Made by a program: the position numbers and the translations under genes. Positions 1 through 8,814 of a DNA stretch of 64,000 bases are shown piece by piece. Under the pieces are notes generated by a model, which had not been told where the DNA came from, ran no database searches, and saw nothing but the letters and a program-made list of their open reading frames with translations. Each line of letters opens with the position of its first letter. Position 1 is the first letter of the stretch. The stretch spans positions 34,725 to 98,724 of the forward strand of contig PQAL01000004.1 of the NCBI GenBank assembly GCA_003105035.1, given 5' to 3'. The DNA is from Anaerolineales bacterium. Its GTDB lineage: Bacteria; Chloroflexota; Anaerolineae; Anaerolineales; UBA4823.

Positions 1-106
1 TGACCAATATGTTTTATTATTTGAACACATATATACTCAATGAACAGATAATGTATAAATAAATGCCAGCGGATACAACAAAATAACATCAAAAACCATC
101 ATAATA

Positions 107-135
107 TTGACAAAATAGTATATAAATATTATACT
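107..135 (+). promoter_or_regulatory. Strong sigma70-type promoter
   Basis: TTGACA at 107-112 and TATACT at 130-135 are separated by exactly 17 bases. Transcription would start near 142, about 120 bases ahead of the aminotransferase start at 260. The surrounding 1-208 stretch is very AT-rich and shows no gene. This is the best candidate promoter for the catabolic gene cluster that follows. Confidence 0.7.
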
Positions 136-259
136 GAACAAGAAAATTGAGTATAGGTTTCACCTCAATAATGATATTTATTCTGCTTCCTTGTTGTGAT
201 GATGAAGTTTGAGATCCAGGTCATTTCCACCAGAATTCACAAAGGTTACGAAACCCATC

Positions 260-1345
260 ATGAATGCACCGAAACTTTTTACCCCCGGACCTGTGAATGT
301 AAGTGAGGATGTCCGTCAAGCATTGCTTCATTATGATATCTGTCATCGCACCAGAGCATTTGAAGAAATGTTCATTGACTCCCAAGAAAAGATCAACCAG
401 ATCCTTAATGCCGATGCTACCTATTATTCCATTATCATCTCAGGATCGGGAACGGCTGCGAACGAAACCATACTTTCATCGGTTCTTAAGGAAGGGCAGG
501 GGGTATTGCTGATCAAGAACGGGACGTTTGGGGAGAAATTGGAAGAAATAATTGACCAGTACCGCATCCCAAAAGAAATCGCATCAAGTGAATGGGCAAC
601 CTCTCCAGATCTGAACCTGATCGAGAGCATCTTAAAACGAAATCCAACGATCGCGTTGGTTGCCATGGTTTTTCATGAAACCTCCACTGGGATGATCAAT
701 CCGGTCCACCAGGTGGGGGAGTTATGCGTGAAGTATGGCAAAAAATACTTCGTGGACGCTGTATCTGCTGCAGGGGGCGAGCATGTTGACATGCTTAAGA
801 ATCACATCGATTTCACCACCTCTGTGGGTGGCAAATGCATTGGTGCGTTTCCCGGTTCTGCTTTCATCTGTGCCAGGGAAGCATATTTAAAGCAGATCAC
901 CGCCAGCCAATGCAAGAATGTTTATCTCAACCTGTATAAGCATTACCAATTTGCCCTTGTCAAGCACCAAACCCCAAACACTCCCAATGTGACCCTCTTC
1001 TGGGCGCTCAATAAGGCAATTACCAATATCCTCCAGGAAGGACTGGAATCACGGATCAGTCGTTATCGCAACTGCGCGCAAATCATCCGTAACGGAGTCC
1101 GCAATGCTGGACTCAGTCTACTGTTGGACAAGGAAATGTCAAACACTGTCACTTCGGTTTTTTTGCCCGAGGGCCGCAACATTTACCAATTCATAGGCGA
1201 CCTGGAGGAGCGTGGCTTTTTTGTTTACCTGGGCAAGGGGAAGTACGCCGATCTGGGCATGTTCCAGATCGCCAACATGGGTGAGATCTATGAAAGCGAT
1301 TGCCACGCTTTCTTGCAAGTGCTGGAAGAAGTCCTGAAAAATTGA
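260..1345 (+). CDS. Class V aminotransferase, PhnW/serine-pyruvate type
   Basis: A PLP-dependent class V (fold type I) aminotransferase of about 361 aa, the usual family length. The N-terminal LFTPGPVNVSEDV and the CHR motif are typical of the alanine-glyoxylate, serine-pyruvate and 2-aminoethylphosphonate transaminase group. The PLP lysine is probably in VGGKCIGAFPG, which resembles the KCI..PG motif of PhnW. I chose the ATG at 260 because the reading frame upstream starts only with a TTG at 209 and the conserved N-terminus begins here. No phosphonate hydrolase gene is nearby, so the substrate is open. It lies just upstream of a peptide-type ABC transporter, a sugar-type kinase and an M81 enzyme, which suggests catabolism of an imported amine compound. 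Confidence 0.8.
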   Translation: MNAPKLFTPGPVNVSEDVRQALLHYDICHRTRAFEEMFIDSQEKINQILNADATYYSIIISGSGTAANETILSSVLKEGQGVLLIKNGTFGEKLEEIIDQYRIPKEIASSEWATSPDLNLIESILKRNPTIALVAMVFHETSTGMINPVHQVGELCVKYGKKYFVDAVSAAGGEHVDMLKNHIDFTTSVGGKCIGAFPGSAFICAREAYLKQITASQCKNVYLNLYKHYQFALVKHQTPNTPNVTLFWALNKAITNILQEGLESRISRYRNCAQIIRNGVRNAGLSLLLDKEMSNTVTSVFLPEGRNIYQFIGDLEERGFFVYLGKGKYADLGMFQIANMGEIYESDCHAFLQVLEEVLKN

Positions 1346-1465
1346 TTGGATATCCCATAACCAATCGTCCATGGAAGGATACTGGATGGAAAGGAGGACT
1401 GACAAAAAATTCTATCAATGCTCTTGACACATTCGATCTGATCAACCTAAACAAGGAGAATGAAG

Positions 1466-3073
1466 ATGAGAAAATCTGTAAGATTTTTTGCCACATTGAT
1501 GGTTTCAATCATGATCGTGTCAGCGATCAGCGCCTGCCAACCCAGCGCGACCGCGACCCCCGTGGCATCCAACCCACAGTCCCCCACATCGGAACAACCC
1601 ACAGCTGAAGTTCCCGCCAAGGATTCTTTGGTCATGTTATCTGCAGAAAGTTTCACCGGTGCGTGGGATCCGGCTGGTCACACGGTCCTGGCTAATGTGC
1701 ACCTTGAGCAGTTGGTGTTTGACCATCTTTGGGAAGTGGATTGGGCAAGTGGAAGTACCGAGTACGTGCCGCGCCTGGCCCTCTCCTGGGGGTATTTGGC
1801 GGATGGAGTCACGCTCGAGATCAAACTTAGGCCAGGTGTGAAATTCCAGGATGGTTCCGATTTCGATGCGGAAGATGTTGCCGCAACAGTGGAACGCTAC
1901 AGCGATCCAACCAAACCCATGGGTTTCTTCTGGGCAGAGCAAATGGTCGGAACCGCGGTCGATCCGCTGACCGTGCAGATCACCACCACAAGCGGGCAGC
2001 CATATGCTCCCCTGGTGAACAACCTTTCCTTCATTTCCATCATGTCATCAGCAGATATCTTGGATGAAGCCAAACTGAAAGCCGGGATGAACGGCACCGG
2101 TGCTTTCAAGTTCGTCAGCTACGAGAATGAGCAAGTCAACCTGGTGGCGAATGAAGATTACTGGGATGGCGCTCCTCAAATAAAAACCATTACCTTCCGA
2201 TATGTGGCAGACCCTGCCACCCGGTTGGCGGCTCTTCAGTCTGGAGAGGCTGATCTCATCGAGCGCGTTGATTCTGAACAGATCCCCACCATCCAGGCAG
2301 ATGCAAACCTCGAACTGATTACCCTGCCTTCGATCGAACAGAAGAATCTGGTCTTCAAGTGGGCCGTTCCCCCAACGGAAGAAGCCCTGGTCCGCAAAGC
2401 GATTTCTTATGCCATCGATCGCGAGACGATCGTCAATGACATCATGCAGGGCTATGCAACTGTTGCAGATAGTTTCGTCTCTCCTGTTGCATGGGGTTAC
2501 GCTCCGGCTGAGGGGTTCCCGACATACGATCCTGAGATGGCAAAAGCTCTTCTAGTTGAAGCCGGATATCCAAATGGTGAGGGTTTGCCCGAACTGACCT
2601 ACTTGACCTCGGTCGGCTTCTACCCGAAGACCAAAGAGTACGGTGAAGTCATTGTGTCAAACCTGGCCGATGTGGGCATAAAGTGCACCCTTCAACCAAT
2701 GGAGACTGCCAGCTGGTTGAATGCGCTCTATACCCCCAATTCTGGTAATATGGTTGATACCGGTTGGATGCCGCCTGCATTGGAACCTGATATGACCTTG
2801 GCGGCGCTGTACAAGAATCCGGGGTTGACCACCGGTGGTGGAAGTGCAGAAATTAATGAGGCACTTATCAATGAAAGCAGGATGGTTGATCCGGTGCAAC
2901 GGGCTGCCTATTTAAAAGATGTGGTATACCCCCTCATTGCAGACGTGATGCCACAGTTGCCCCTGTTCAACTCCATGTTGATCTATGCCAAGAGCACAAC
3001 CTTGCAGGGATTCGTTCCTGCTTCCACATCGGATCTGTCGTCCATCCGAGACGCATACTTCATCAATAAATAG
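1466..3073 (+). CDS. ABC transporter substrate-binding lipoprotein, family 5
   Basis: An extracytoplasmic solute-binding protein of the SBP_bac_5 (oligopeptide/dipeptide/nickel) family, about 535 aa. It starts with a lipoprotein signal (hydrophobic stretch, then SAISAC), a Pro/Thr/Ser-rich linker, and the family core. The LRPGVKFQDG and DAEDVAATVERY motifs near residues 110-140 are typical. AAGGAG at 1453-1458 sits 7 bases before the ATG at 1466 but only 1 base before the ATG at 1460, so 1466 is the better start. A TTGACA at 1424 has no convincing -10. It binds the substrate for the permease and ATPase genes downstream. Confidence 0.9.
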   Translation: MRKSVRFFATLMVSIMIVSAISACQPSATATPVASNPQSPTSEQPTAEVPAKDSLVMLSAESFTGAWDPAGHTVLANVHLEQLVFDHLWEVDWASGSTEYVPRLALSWGYLADGVTLEIKLRPGVKFQDGSDFDAEDVAATVERYSDPTKPMGFFWAEQMVGTAVDPLTVQITTTSGQPYAPLVNNLSFISIMSSADILDEAKLKAGMNGTGAFKFVSYENEQVNLVANEDYWDGAPQIKTITFRYVADPATRLAALQSGEADLIERVDSEQIPTIQADANLELITLPSIEQKNLVFKWAVPPTEEALVRKAISYAIDRETIVNDIMQGYATVADSFVSPVAWGYAPAEGFPTYDPEMAKALLVEAGYPNGEGLPELTYLTSVGFYPKTKEYGEVIVSNLADVGIKCTLQPMETASWLNALYTPNSGNMVDTGWMPPALEPDMTLAALYKNPGLTTGGGSAEINEALINESRMVDPVQRAAYLKDVVYPLIADVMPQLPLFNSMLIYAKSTTLQGFVPASTSDLSSIRDAYFINK

Positions 3074-3373
3074 TAACAGCAATAAACAAACCCGTGCCCA
3101 AAACAATCTGCAATGTTTTGGGCACGGTTCAAAAATTTCCTGATCCGAAGTTACCACCCATGCTATTTTTTATTAATCCTGGCAAAAACAGGAAATATCT
3201 TTAGTGATGTCGAATGGCTATACAAGTAATGTTTCGTCCTGATCGAATTTAGAATTAATCCGATGAAATCCCAGAAAATATATCTTCTGAATACCATAAT
3301 GATTGGGATGAAAGGAATACAATGGGAGAATGCGCCAGCGGAATATTGAAGGGCTTGAAATGGAGATCTTTTA
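3074..3373. other. Intergenic gap with a hairpin, otherwise empty
   Basis: This 300-base gap separates the binding-protein gene from the permease genes. It contains the hairpin at 3092-3127. From about 3130 to 3360 I see no supported gene, repeat or clear promoter. GGAG near 3362 serves the permease start at 3374. Confidence 0.6.
3092..3127 (+). terminator. Intercistronic stem-loop after the binding-protein gene
   Basis: A perfect 14-bp inverted repeat (3092-3105 with 3114-3127, 8-base loop) begins 19 bases after the binding-protein stop codon. It is not followed by a long T tract (TTCAAAAATTT), so it may be a partial terminator or a 3' mRNA-stabilising hairpin. Such hairpins commonly let a binding protein be made in excess over its membrane partners. 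Confidence 0.7.
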
Positions 3374-4303
3374 ATGATCACAACTATTGTTAAGCGCTTG
3401 CTGCAAGGCTTGATTGTTGTATTTGCGATCATGGTAATCACCTTCATCATGCTACGATTGATCCCGGGTGATCCCTCAAGGACCCTGGCACCCGTTGCCA
3501 CTGAAGCGCAGATCGCACAACTCAAAGAGCAGATGGGCATTGGAGAAAGCATCCCCATTCAATTTTGGAAATATTGTCAGAACCTTTTTCATGGATACCT
3601 GGGGTATTCTTATTTTCAAAAAGCAGATGTTTCGGTGGTTATTGGCAATGCCCTACCCAAGACGGTGTTATTGTTGTTTTTCGCCCTCATCCTGGAACTG
3701 ATATTTGGAATCGTATTTGGGATTTTAGCAGCAGTTAAGGCGAACACGTGGGTGGATAAAGTCATTTCTGGTTTTGCAGTGATATTTCAATCCCTGCCAA
3801 ATTATTGGATCTCACTCATCATGATCTCCATCGTTACAGTCAAACTTCACTTGATCCCATCCATTGGTTATAAAGGACCAATCTACGCTGTGCTGCCTGC
3901 GATCGTACTTTCCCTGCAGCCAATGGCGGTTTTAATCCGTAACATCCGCGCTTCGATGATGGGCAGCCTCGGCCAGAGTTTTGTAAAAGCAGCCAGGGCC
4001 AGGGGGGTTCCTTGGAGATTTACCCTGATTAAATACGCATTCCGGAACTCGCTCATCCCCATGTTAACTTTATTTGGGGCTCAACTAAGTTTCATTGTAG
4101 GAAGTATCGTAGTCGTTGAGTATGTATTTGGTTTCCCGGGGATTGGACTGCAAACTTTGAATGCCATTCTTCGGCGGGATTATTTCCTGGTGCAAGGGTT
4201 GGTGGTCTTGATCTCTGGATTCTTTATCATCGTAAATACTGCCATCGATATTGGGTACATCTATCTAGATCCGCGCATCCGGAAAGCACTGGGTGGCTTA
4301 TGA
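3374..4303 (+). CDS. ABC transporter permease, DppB/OppB type
   Basis: An inner-membrane permease of the binding-protein-dependent transport family, 309 aa with about six membrane segments. The N-terminus (ITFIMLRLIPGDP) is characteristic of DppB/OppB proteins. The ATPase-coupling EAA loop is seen as KAARARGVPWRFTLIKYAFRN near residues 208-228. The C-terminus DPRIRKAL is also family-typical. Its stop overlaps the start of the second permease by 4 bases (ATGA), which implies translational coupling. It pairs with the DppC-type protein to form the channel. Confidence 0.92.
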   Translation: MITTIVKRLLQGLIVVFAIMVITFIMLRLIPGDPSRTLAPVATEAQIAQLKEQMGIGESIPIQFWKYCQNLFHGYLGYSYFQKADVSVVIGNALPKTVLLLFFALILELIFGIVFGILAAVKANTWVDKVISGFAVIFQSLPNYWISLIMISIVTVKLHLIPSIGYKGPIYAVLPAIVLSLQPMAVLIRNIRASMMGSLGQSFVKAARARGVPWRFTLIKYAFRNSLIPMLTLFGAQLSFIVGSIVVVEYVFGFPGIGLQTLNAILRRDYFLVQGLVVLISGFFIIVNTAIDIGYIYLDPRIRKALGGL

Positions 4304-5160
4304 TGAAAAAGAATAAAGCATTGGGATTGCTGTTGAAGGACAGGAATTTCCTGATCGGCGCCGTCATCATCGTTATTACGCTTTTCATTACCATATTTGC
4401 GCAGCAAATCGTCCCCTATAATCCTGGAAAAGTTGCTCCCCATGACCGGCTGATGCCACCATTCTGGAGTTCGGACACCAACGCATTTCACTTCCTGGGC
4501 ACAGATTCAGTTGGCAGGGACCTGCTCTCGCGCATTTTCATTGGTATCAAGAACTCCATGGTGATTGGGATTTTCTCCATTGCTGTGGCAATATTGATCG
4601 GGGCGGTGGTGGGACTGCTATCAGGATTGTCTTATCCAGGCTTTATCGACTCGTTATTGATGCGGATCACAGACATCCAAATGGGATTCCCGTTTGTTTT
4701 ACTGGCAATCATCATCTTATCGCTGGTCGATCCTACCGTGGTGACGATCATATTGGTGTTGAGTTTATCTGCATGGCCAGCCTATGCCCGCGTCATTAGG
4801 TCCGGGGTGATCATCGAAAAAGAGATGGATTATGTGGCAGCCGCAAAGATCATGGGCGCAAGCCGGCTGCGGATCGCATTTAAGTACCTTGGGAAAAACC
4901 TGGTGCCTGCCATTCTACCGGTCGCCCCCATGGACCTGGCGAGCATCGTGATCGCAGAGAGCTTGCTTTCATTTATGAACCTGGGTATTCAACCCCCTGG
5001 AATATCACTGGGCAATATCATGGCTGATGGATGGAAATACATCGCAACACAATGGTGGATTACCGCTTCACCTGGAATAGTCATCTTCATAATTGTCCTT
5101 GGGCTTAACCTCATGGCTGACGCCATGCAAGCGGTATCGGGAAAACGACAAAAAGAATGA
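4300..5160 (+). CDS. ABC transporter permease, DppC/OppC type
   Basis: The second transporter permease, 286 aa. It has an N-terminal membrane segment, then a GTDSVGRDLLSRI motif near residues 67-79, diagnostic of DppC/OppC. The EAA loop is YVAAAKIMGASRLRIAFK. About six membrane segments are visible. It starts inside the end of the preceding permease gene and is followed closely by the first ATPase gene. Confidence 0.92.
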   Translation: MMKKNKALGLLLKDRNFLIGAVIIVITLFITIFAQQIVPYNPGKVAPHDRLMPPFWSSDTNAFHFLGTDSVGRDLLSRIFIGIKNSMVIGIFSIAVAILIGAVVGLLSGLSYPGFIDSLLMRITDIQMGFPFVLLAIIILSLVDPTVVTIILVLSLSAWPAYARVIRSGVIIEKEMDYVAAAKIMGASRLRIAFKYLGKNLVPAILPVAPMDLASIVIAESLLSFMNLGIQPPGISLGNIMADGWKYIATQWWITASPGIVIFIIVLGLNLMADAMQAVSGKRQKE

Positions 5161-5176
5161 GGCTTTTGGAGAGATC

Positions 5177-6268
5177 ATGGATCAAATCGTAACCAAGAGT
5201 TTAAGTCCAGCACCTGATTCAGAAGTATTACTCGAGGTAAAAAACCTTAAGACGTATTTCTATATGCAATCTGGGGATGTGGTCAAGGCTGTTGATGGTG
5301 TAGATTTTTCCCTGCGTAAAGGGAGTGTATTGGGCATCATCGGCGAGAGCGGATCTGGAAAAAGTGTCACCTCCCGGTCTATTTTGCGCATTGTTGATGA
5401 ACCGGGCAAGATTGTGGATGGTGAGATCTTTTTCAGGGGCAGGAACCTGCTGAAGATGTCTGAAAAGGAAATGAGACAGATCCGCGGGGCACAGATCTCG
5501 CTGATCTTCCAGGATCCGACCACCTCGTTTAACCCGTATACCAAAATCGGCGAACAATTATCTGAGGCATACCGCGTTCACCGGCGCGATAACAAAGCAA
5601 TTGTCAAAACACACGTCATCGATGCGCTGAAAATGGTGGGAATTTCCAATTACGAGGATGTTCTCGACCGGTATCCTTGTGAATTTTCTGCTGGCTTCAG
5701 ACAGCGGATCTTCATTGCCATGTCCATGATCTTCAACCCGGCACTGCTAATCGCCGACGAACCAACCACGAACCTGGGCATCACCATCCAAGCTGAGATC
5801 ATCGAAGCACTCATTGAAGTCAAAGAACGGGTGGGCAATTCGGTGATCATTATCACGCATGATTTTGGGGTGGTTTCGCAGTTCTCAGACGATATCATGG
5901 TGATGTATGCAGGACATTGCGTGGAATATTCGCCCAAGAGAGACCTGCTGTTAACTCCTAAACACCCTTATACGGTTGGCTTGATCCAATCTGTCCCCCT
6001 GCTGGAAGCTCGCAAGACGAGGCGATTAAAATCCATCCCGGGTTTCCCACCAGACATGGTACATGTACCCCAAGGATGTCCTTTTGCACCCCGCTGCCTG
6101 TACAAGCAAGAGAAATGCTCCCAGGAACTCCCCCTCCTTCAGGACCTTGGAGCAAGCCGAAAGGTGGCATGCCATTACCCACTATACAATTATCATACCA
6201 GTGATGATCTAAAAATAGGACAAGGTGAACCTGATGAGCACGCCGATTCTGGAAATACAAAAAGTTAA
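5177..6268 (+). CDS. ABC transporter ATPase, DppD/OppD type
   Basis: Nucleotide-binding subunit, about 363 aa. Walker A is GESGSGKS, Walker B is ALLIADEPTTNLG, and the C-terminal oligopeptide-transporter zone has CPFAPRC with further cysteines. The signature before Walker B reads FSAGFRQR in place of the usual LSGG.RQR, and Walker B is followed by NLGITIQ where LDVT.Q is usual, so two conserved motifs have drifted. The ATG at 5177 is preceded by TTGGAGAG. An upstream in-frame start at 5093 would overlap the permease. It powers import together with the next ATPase. Confidence 0.9.
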   Translation: MDQIVTKSLSPAPDSEVLLEVKNLKTYFYMQSGDVVKAVDGVDFSLRKGSVLGIIGESGSGKSVTSRSILRIVDEPGKIVDGEIFFRGRNLLKMSEKEMRQIRGAQISLIFQDPTTSFNPYTKIGEQLSEAYRVHRRDNKAIVKTHVIDALKMVGISNYEDVLDRYPCEFSAGFRQRIFIAMSMIFNPALLIADEPTTNLGITIQAEIIEALIEVKERVGNSVIIITHDFGVVSQFSDDIMVMYAGHCVEYSPKRDLLLTPKHPYTVGLIQSVPLLEARKTRRLKSIPGFPPDMVHVPQGCPFAPRCLYKQEKCSQELPLLQDLGASRKVACHYPLYNYHTSDDLKIGQGEPDEHADSGNTKS

Positions 6269-7226
6269 TAAGCATTATCCCATCCGCGAAGGATTTTTCA
6301 ACAAACAGGTGGGATTAAAGCAAGTTGTGAATTCCGTCAGTTTCACCATCGAAGATGGTGAGACTGTGGCGCTGGTGGGCGAGTCTGGTTGTGGAAAATC
6401 GGTTTTACTGCGTACGATCATCGGGCTTGAACGACCCACGGATGGAAAGGTGTTATTCAGGAATAAAGAAATCCATAAAATGGATAAGCGGGAAACCAAC
6501 GGATTCAGAAAAAAAGTGCAGTTGATCTTCCAAAATGCCTTCACCGCACTCCATCCTCGCTTTACGATCGAACAATCCATGGAAGAGGTGCTCATCCTTA
6601 CCGGGATGAAAGACCCGAAGAAAAGAAAGCAAGCGATCAATGACACCTTGTTAAAAGTCGGCTTGGACCCGATATATCGTTTTCGATATCCTGAACAATT
6701 ATCTGGGGGGCAGTGCCAGCGGGTGATCATTGCCCGGGCGCTTGTGGAACAACCAGATCTCATCCTGGCGGATGAGCCCATTTCATCTCTGGATGTATCC
6801 CTGCAGGCGCAGGTGCTGAATTTATTGATGGACCTACAAGAGGAATATAAAATGTCCATGCTGTTCGTCGCGCATGACCTGGCGGTTGTCCGGCAGATGT
6901 CCAGCAAGATCATGATCATGTATGCAGGCACGATATTGGAAAGCGGACCCAGTTGGGAGATCTATAATAATCCTCAGCATCCTTATACCAAAATCTTATT
7001 GAAATCTGCTCCCAGCATTTCCAAGGGGATCAATGAAGAGGGGTTTAACCTGGATATCAAGGTGGGTGATACACCCAGTCCCGATTCATTACCTGTGGGA
7101 TGCTTGTTCAATACTCGCTGCATGTACAGCGAAGAGCGTTGCTTTCTCGAAAGGCCGGCAGATGCCAAGGTAGCGCCTGGTCATTTCGCGAGTTGTCATC
7201 TGGTACAGCAGATGCAAGAAACGTAA
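6234..7226 (+). CDS. ABC transporter ATPase, DppF/OppF type
   Basis: The second nucleotide-binding subunit, about 330 aa. Walker A is GESGCGKS, the signature is LSGGQCQR, and Walker B is LILADEPISSLDVS, all intact. The C-terminal CLFNTRC cysteine region matches OppF/DppF. AAGGTG at 6222-6227 lies 6 bases before the ATG at 6234, so I prefer that start to the GTG at 6225. It overlaps the end of the DppD-type gene by 35 bases. Motifs are canonical here and degenerate in the partner, which suggests asymmetric ATP sites. Confidence 0.9.
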   Translation: MSTPILEIQKVNKHYPIREGFFNKQVGLKQVVNSVSFTIEDGETVALVGESGCGKSVLLRTIIGLERPTDGKVLFRNKEIHKMDKRETNGFRKKVQLIFQNAFTALHPRFTIEQSMEEVLILTGMKDPKKRKQAINDTLLKVGLDPIYRFRYPEQLSGGQCQRVIIARALVEQPDLILADEPISSLDVSLQAQVLNLLMDLQEEYKMSMLFVAHDLAVVRQMSSKIMIMYAGTILESGPSWEIYNNPQHPYTKILLKSAPSISKGINEEGFNLDIKVGDTPSPDSLPVGCLFNTRCMYSEERCFLERPADAKVAPGHFASCHLVQQMQET

Positions 7227-7282
7227 GGTCATTCCGAGAAATACGCATTTCAACCCCGATCTACTAAAAGGAGGAAAAACTC

Positions 7283-8764
7283 ATGGAAGAAGCATATGTT
7301 CTCTCGTATGACGTTGGGACAAGTGGTGTTAAGACAGTACTTGTTGATCTGGATGGGAATGTGGCAGGGATCGCGTTTGCCAGTTATGGCTTACTCACCC
7401 CGCAACCCGGCTGGGCAGAACAAGACCCTGCTGCCTACTGGAACGGGGTCTGTACTTCCACGAAACAGGCCTTGCAGCAAACAGGGATATCACCCAACAA
7501 GATCAGGGGAATAGCCTTTAGCACGCAATGGAAGGGGATCATCCCGGTGGACGAACGGGACCAGGTGCTGCACAATAATATTATCTGGCTCGATAACCGT
7601 GCGGTCAGGCAGGCAACAAGACTCAACCAGAAATTAAACGGGGAACTACTGCGGGGAGATGACTACTGGCCCAAGGTGCTGTGGGTTAAGGAAGAATTAC
7701 CAGCCATCTATGCGAAGACGAAATCTTTCCTGGAGGTAAATGCGTTCCTAAAATTTAAGGCTACCGGTGAAAAGTGCGTGGACTTGACCAATAATTTTGT
7801 TCATACAGCCAACCCGGACCTACAGACTTACTACAGTGAGATACAAAAGGCTGCAGATGTGGACCTGGGCAAGTTTCCAACGCTGGTGATGTCCACCGAG
7901 AAGGTGGGGGAGGTTACAGCCAGGGCAGCGGAGGAAATGGGCATCTTGGCAGGGACCCCGGTGTTTGGTGGGTGTGGGGATATTCCAGCAATAACGATCG
8001 GATCGGGACGCTGTTCACCTGGAGATTTTCATATTTACCTGGGATCCTCAGGCTGGCTGGCAGTGGTGTCGAAACGGGTAACCAGCCGCTCCTTGAATTA
8101 TGTGACCTTTGAGAAGGATAAAGATATCAACCTTTTGGGTGGAACGAAAGCCGCTGGCATGTCCTTTAATTGGGCGATTGATCAATTTTACCGGGCGGAA
8201 AAAGAGACCCTCAAGGAAGGCATTTATGAATATGTGAACAAGGACATCCAGAACATTCCACCAGGCTCGGGGAACCTGTTGGCAACGCCCTGGTATTATG
8301 GTGATTTCCCTCCAGTTGCGCAGAACGCCAAATCAGTTTTCCTGAATATCTCTGGCCAACATGACCGCCGGTATATGATCCATGCGGTATTGGAAGGGAT
8401 CTGCTACCAGATGCGTTGGTATGCGGAAATCTACCATGCTCAAACCGGAAAAAGTGTAAATTCCCTGAGAATCGTGGGTGGCGGCGCAAATGGAGGTCCA
8501 TGGATGCAAATGATGGCAGATGTATTGGGCAGACCGATAGAAGTGCCCGAAAACCCCAGCCATGTGGGTGCCCTGGGAACGGCCTATTGCACGTTCATCG
8601 GCATTGGGTTGTGCAGTGATTTTTCAGATGTCAAGCGCAAGGTCAGGGTAAAAAAGACTTACCAGCCGCGTGCTGAATATGCCAAAATATACGATGATCT
8701 TTATGGGCAGTATACGAATATCAGCCCGATGTTGGAACCACTATTCTCAGCCCTTAATAAGTAG
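7283..8764 (+). CDS. FGGY-family carbohydrate kinase, xylulokinase-like
   Basis: A 493-aa sugar or polyol kinase of the FGGY family (actin-like ATPase fold). The N-terminal phosphate-binding loop is LSYDVGTSGVKTVLVDLDG, followed by GWAEQDPAAYW. The second-domain signature (RIVGGGANGGPWMQMMADV) lies near residues 395-415. AAGGAGG at 7266-7272 gives a strong ribosome-binding site. The exact sugar cannot be read from sequence. It sits between a peptide-type transporter and an M81 enzyme, and a DeoR-type regulator (often responsive to sugar phosphates) closes the cluster, so its product may be the inducer. Confidence 0.85.
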   Translation: MEEAYVLSYDVGTSGVKTVLVDLDGNVAGIAFASYGLLTPQPGWAEQDPAAYWNGVCTSTKQALQQTGISPNKIRGIAFSTQWKGIIPVDERDQVLHNNIIWLDNRAVRQATRLNQKLNGELLRGDDYWPKVLWVKEELPAIYAKTKSFLEVNAFLKFKATGEKCVDLTNNFVHTANPDLQTYYSEIQKAADVDLGKFPTLVMSTEKVGEVTARAAEEMGILAGTPVFGGCGDIPAITIGSGRCSPGDFHIYLGSSGWLAVVSKRVTSRSLNYVTFEKDKDINLLGGTKAAGMSFNWAIDQFYRAEKETLKEGIYEYVNKDIQNIPPGSGNLLATPWYYGDFPPVAQNAKSVFLNISGQHDRRYMIHAVLEGICYQMRWYAEIYHAQTGKSVNSLRIVGGGANGGPWMQMMADVLGRPIEVPENPSHVGALGTAYCTFIGIGLCSDFSDVKRKVRVKKTYQPRAEYAKIYDDLYGQYTNISPMLEPLFSALNK

Positions 8765-8814
8765 GTGCCAGAATTGCAGGAGGGAGGTGGCGATCCTGGA
8801 AATAGGAGAAACCC

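Noticed and set aside
1424..1452. A promoter ahead of the binding-protein gene
   Set aside because: TTGACA is perfect but the expected -10 (CTAAAC) lacks the key bases.
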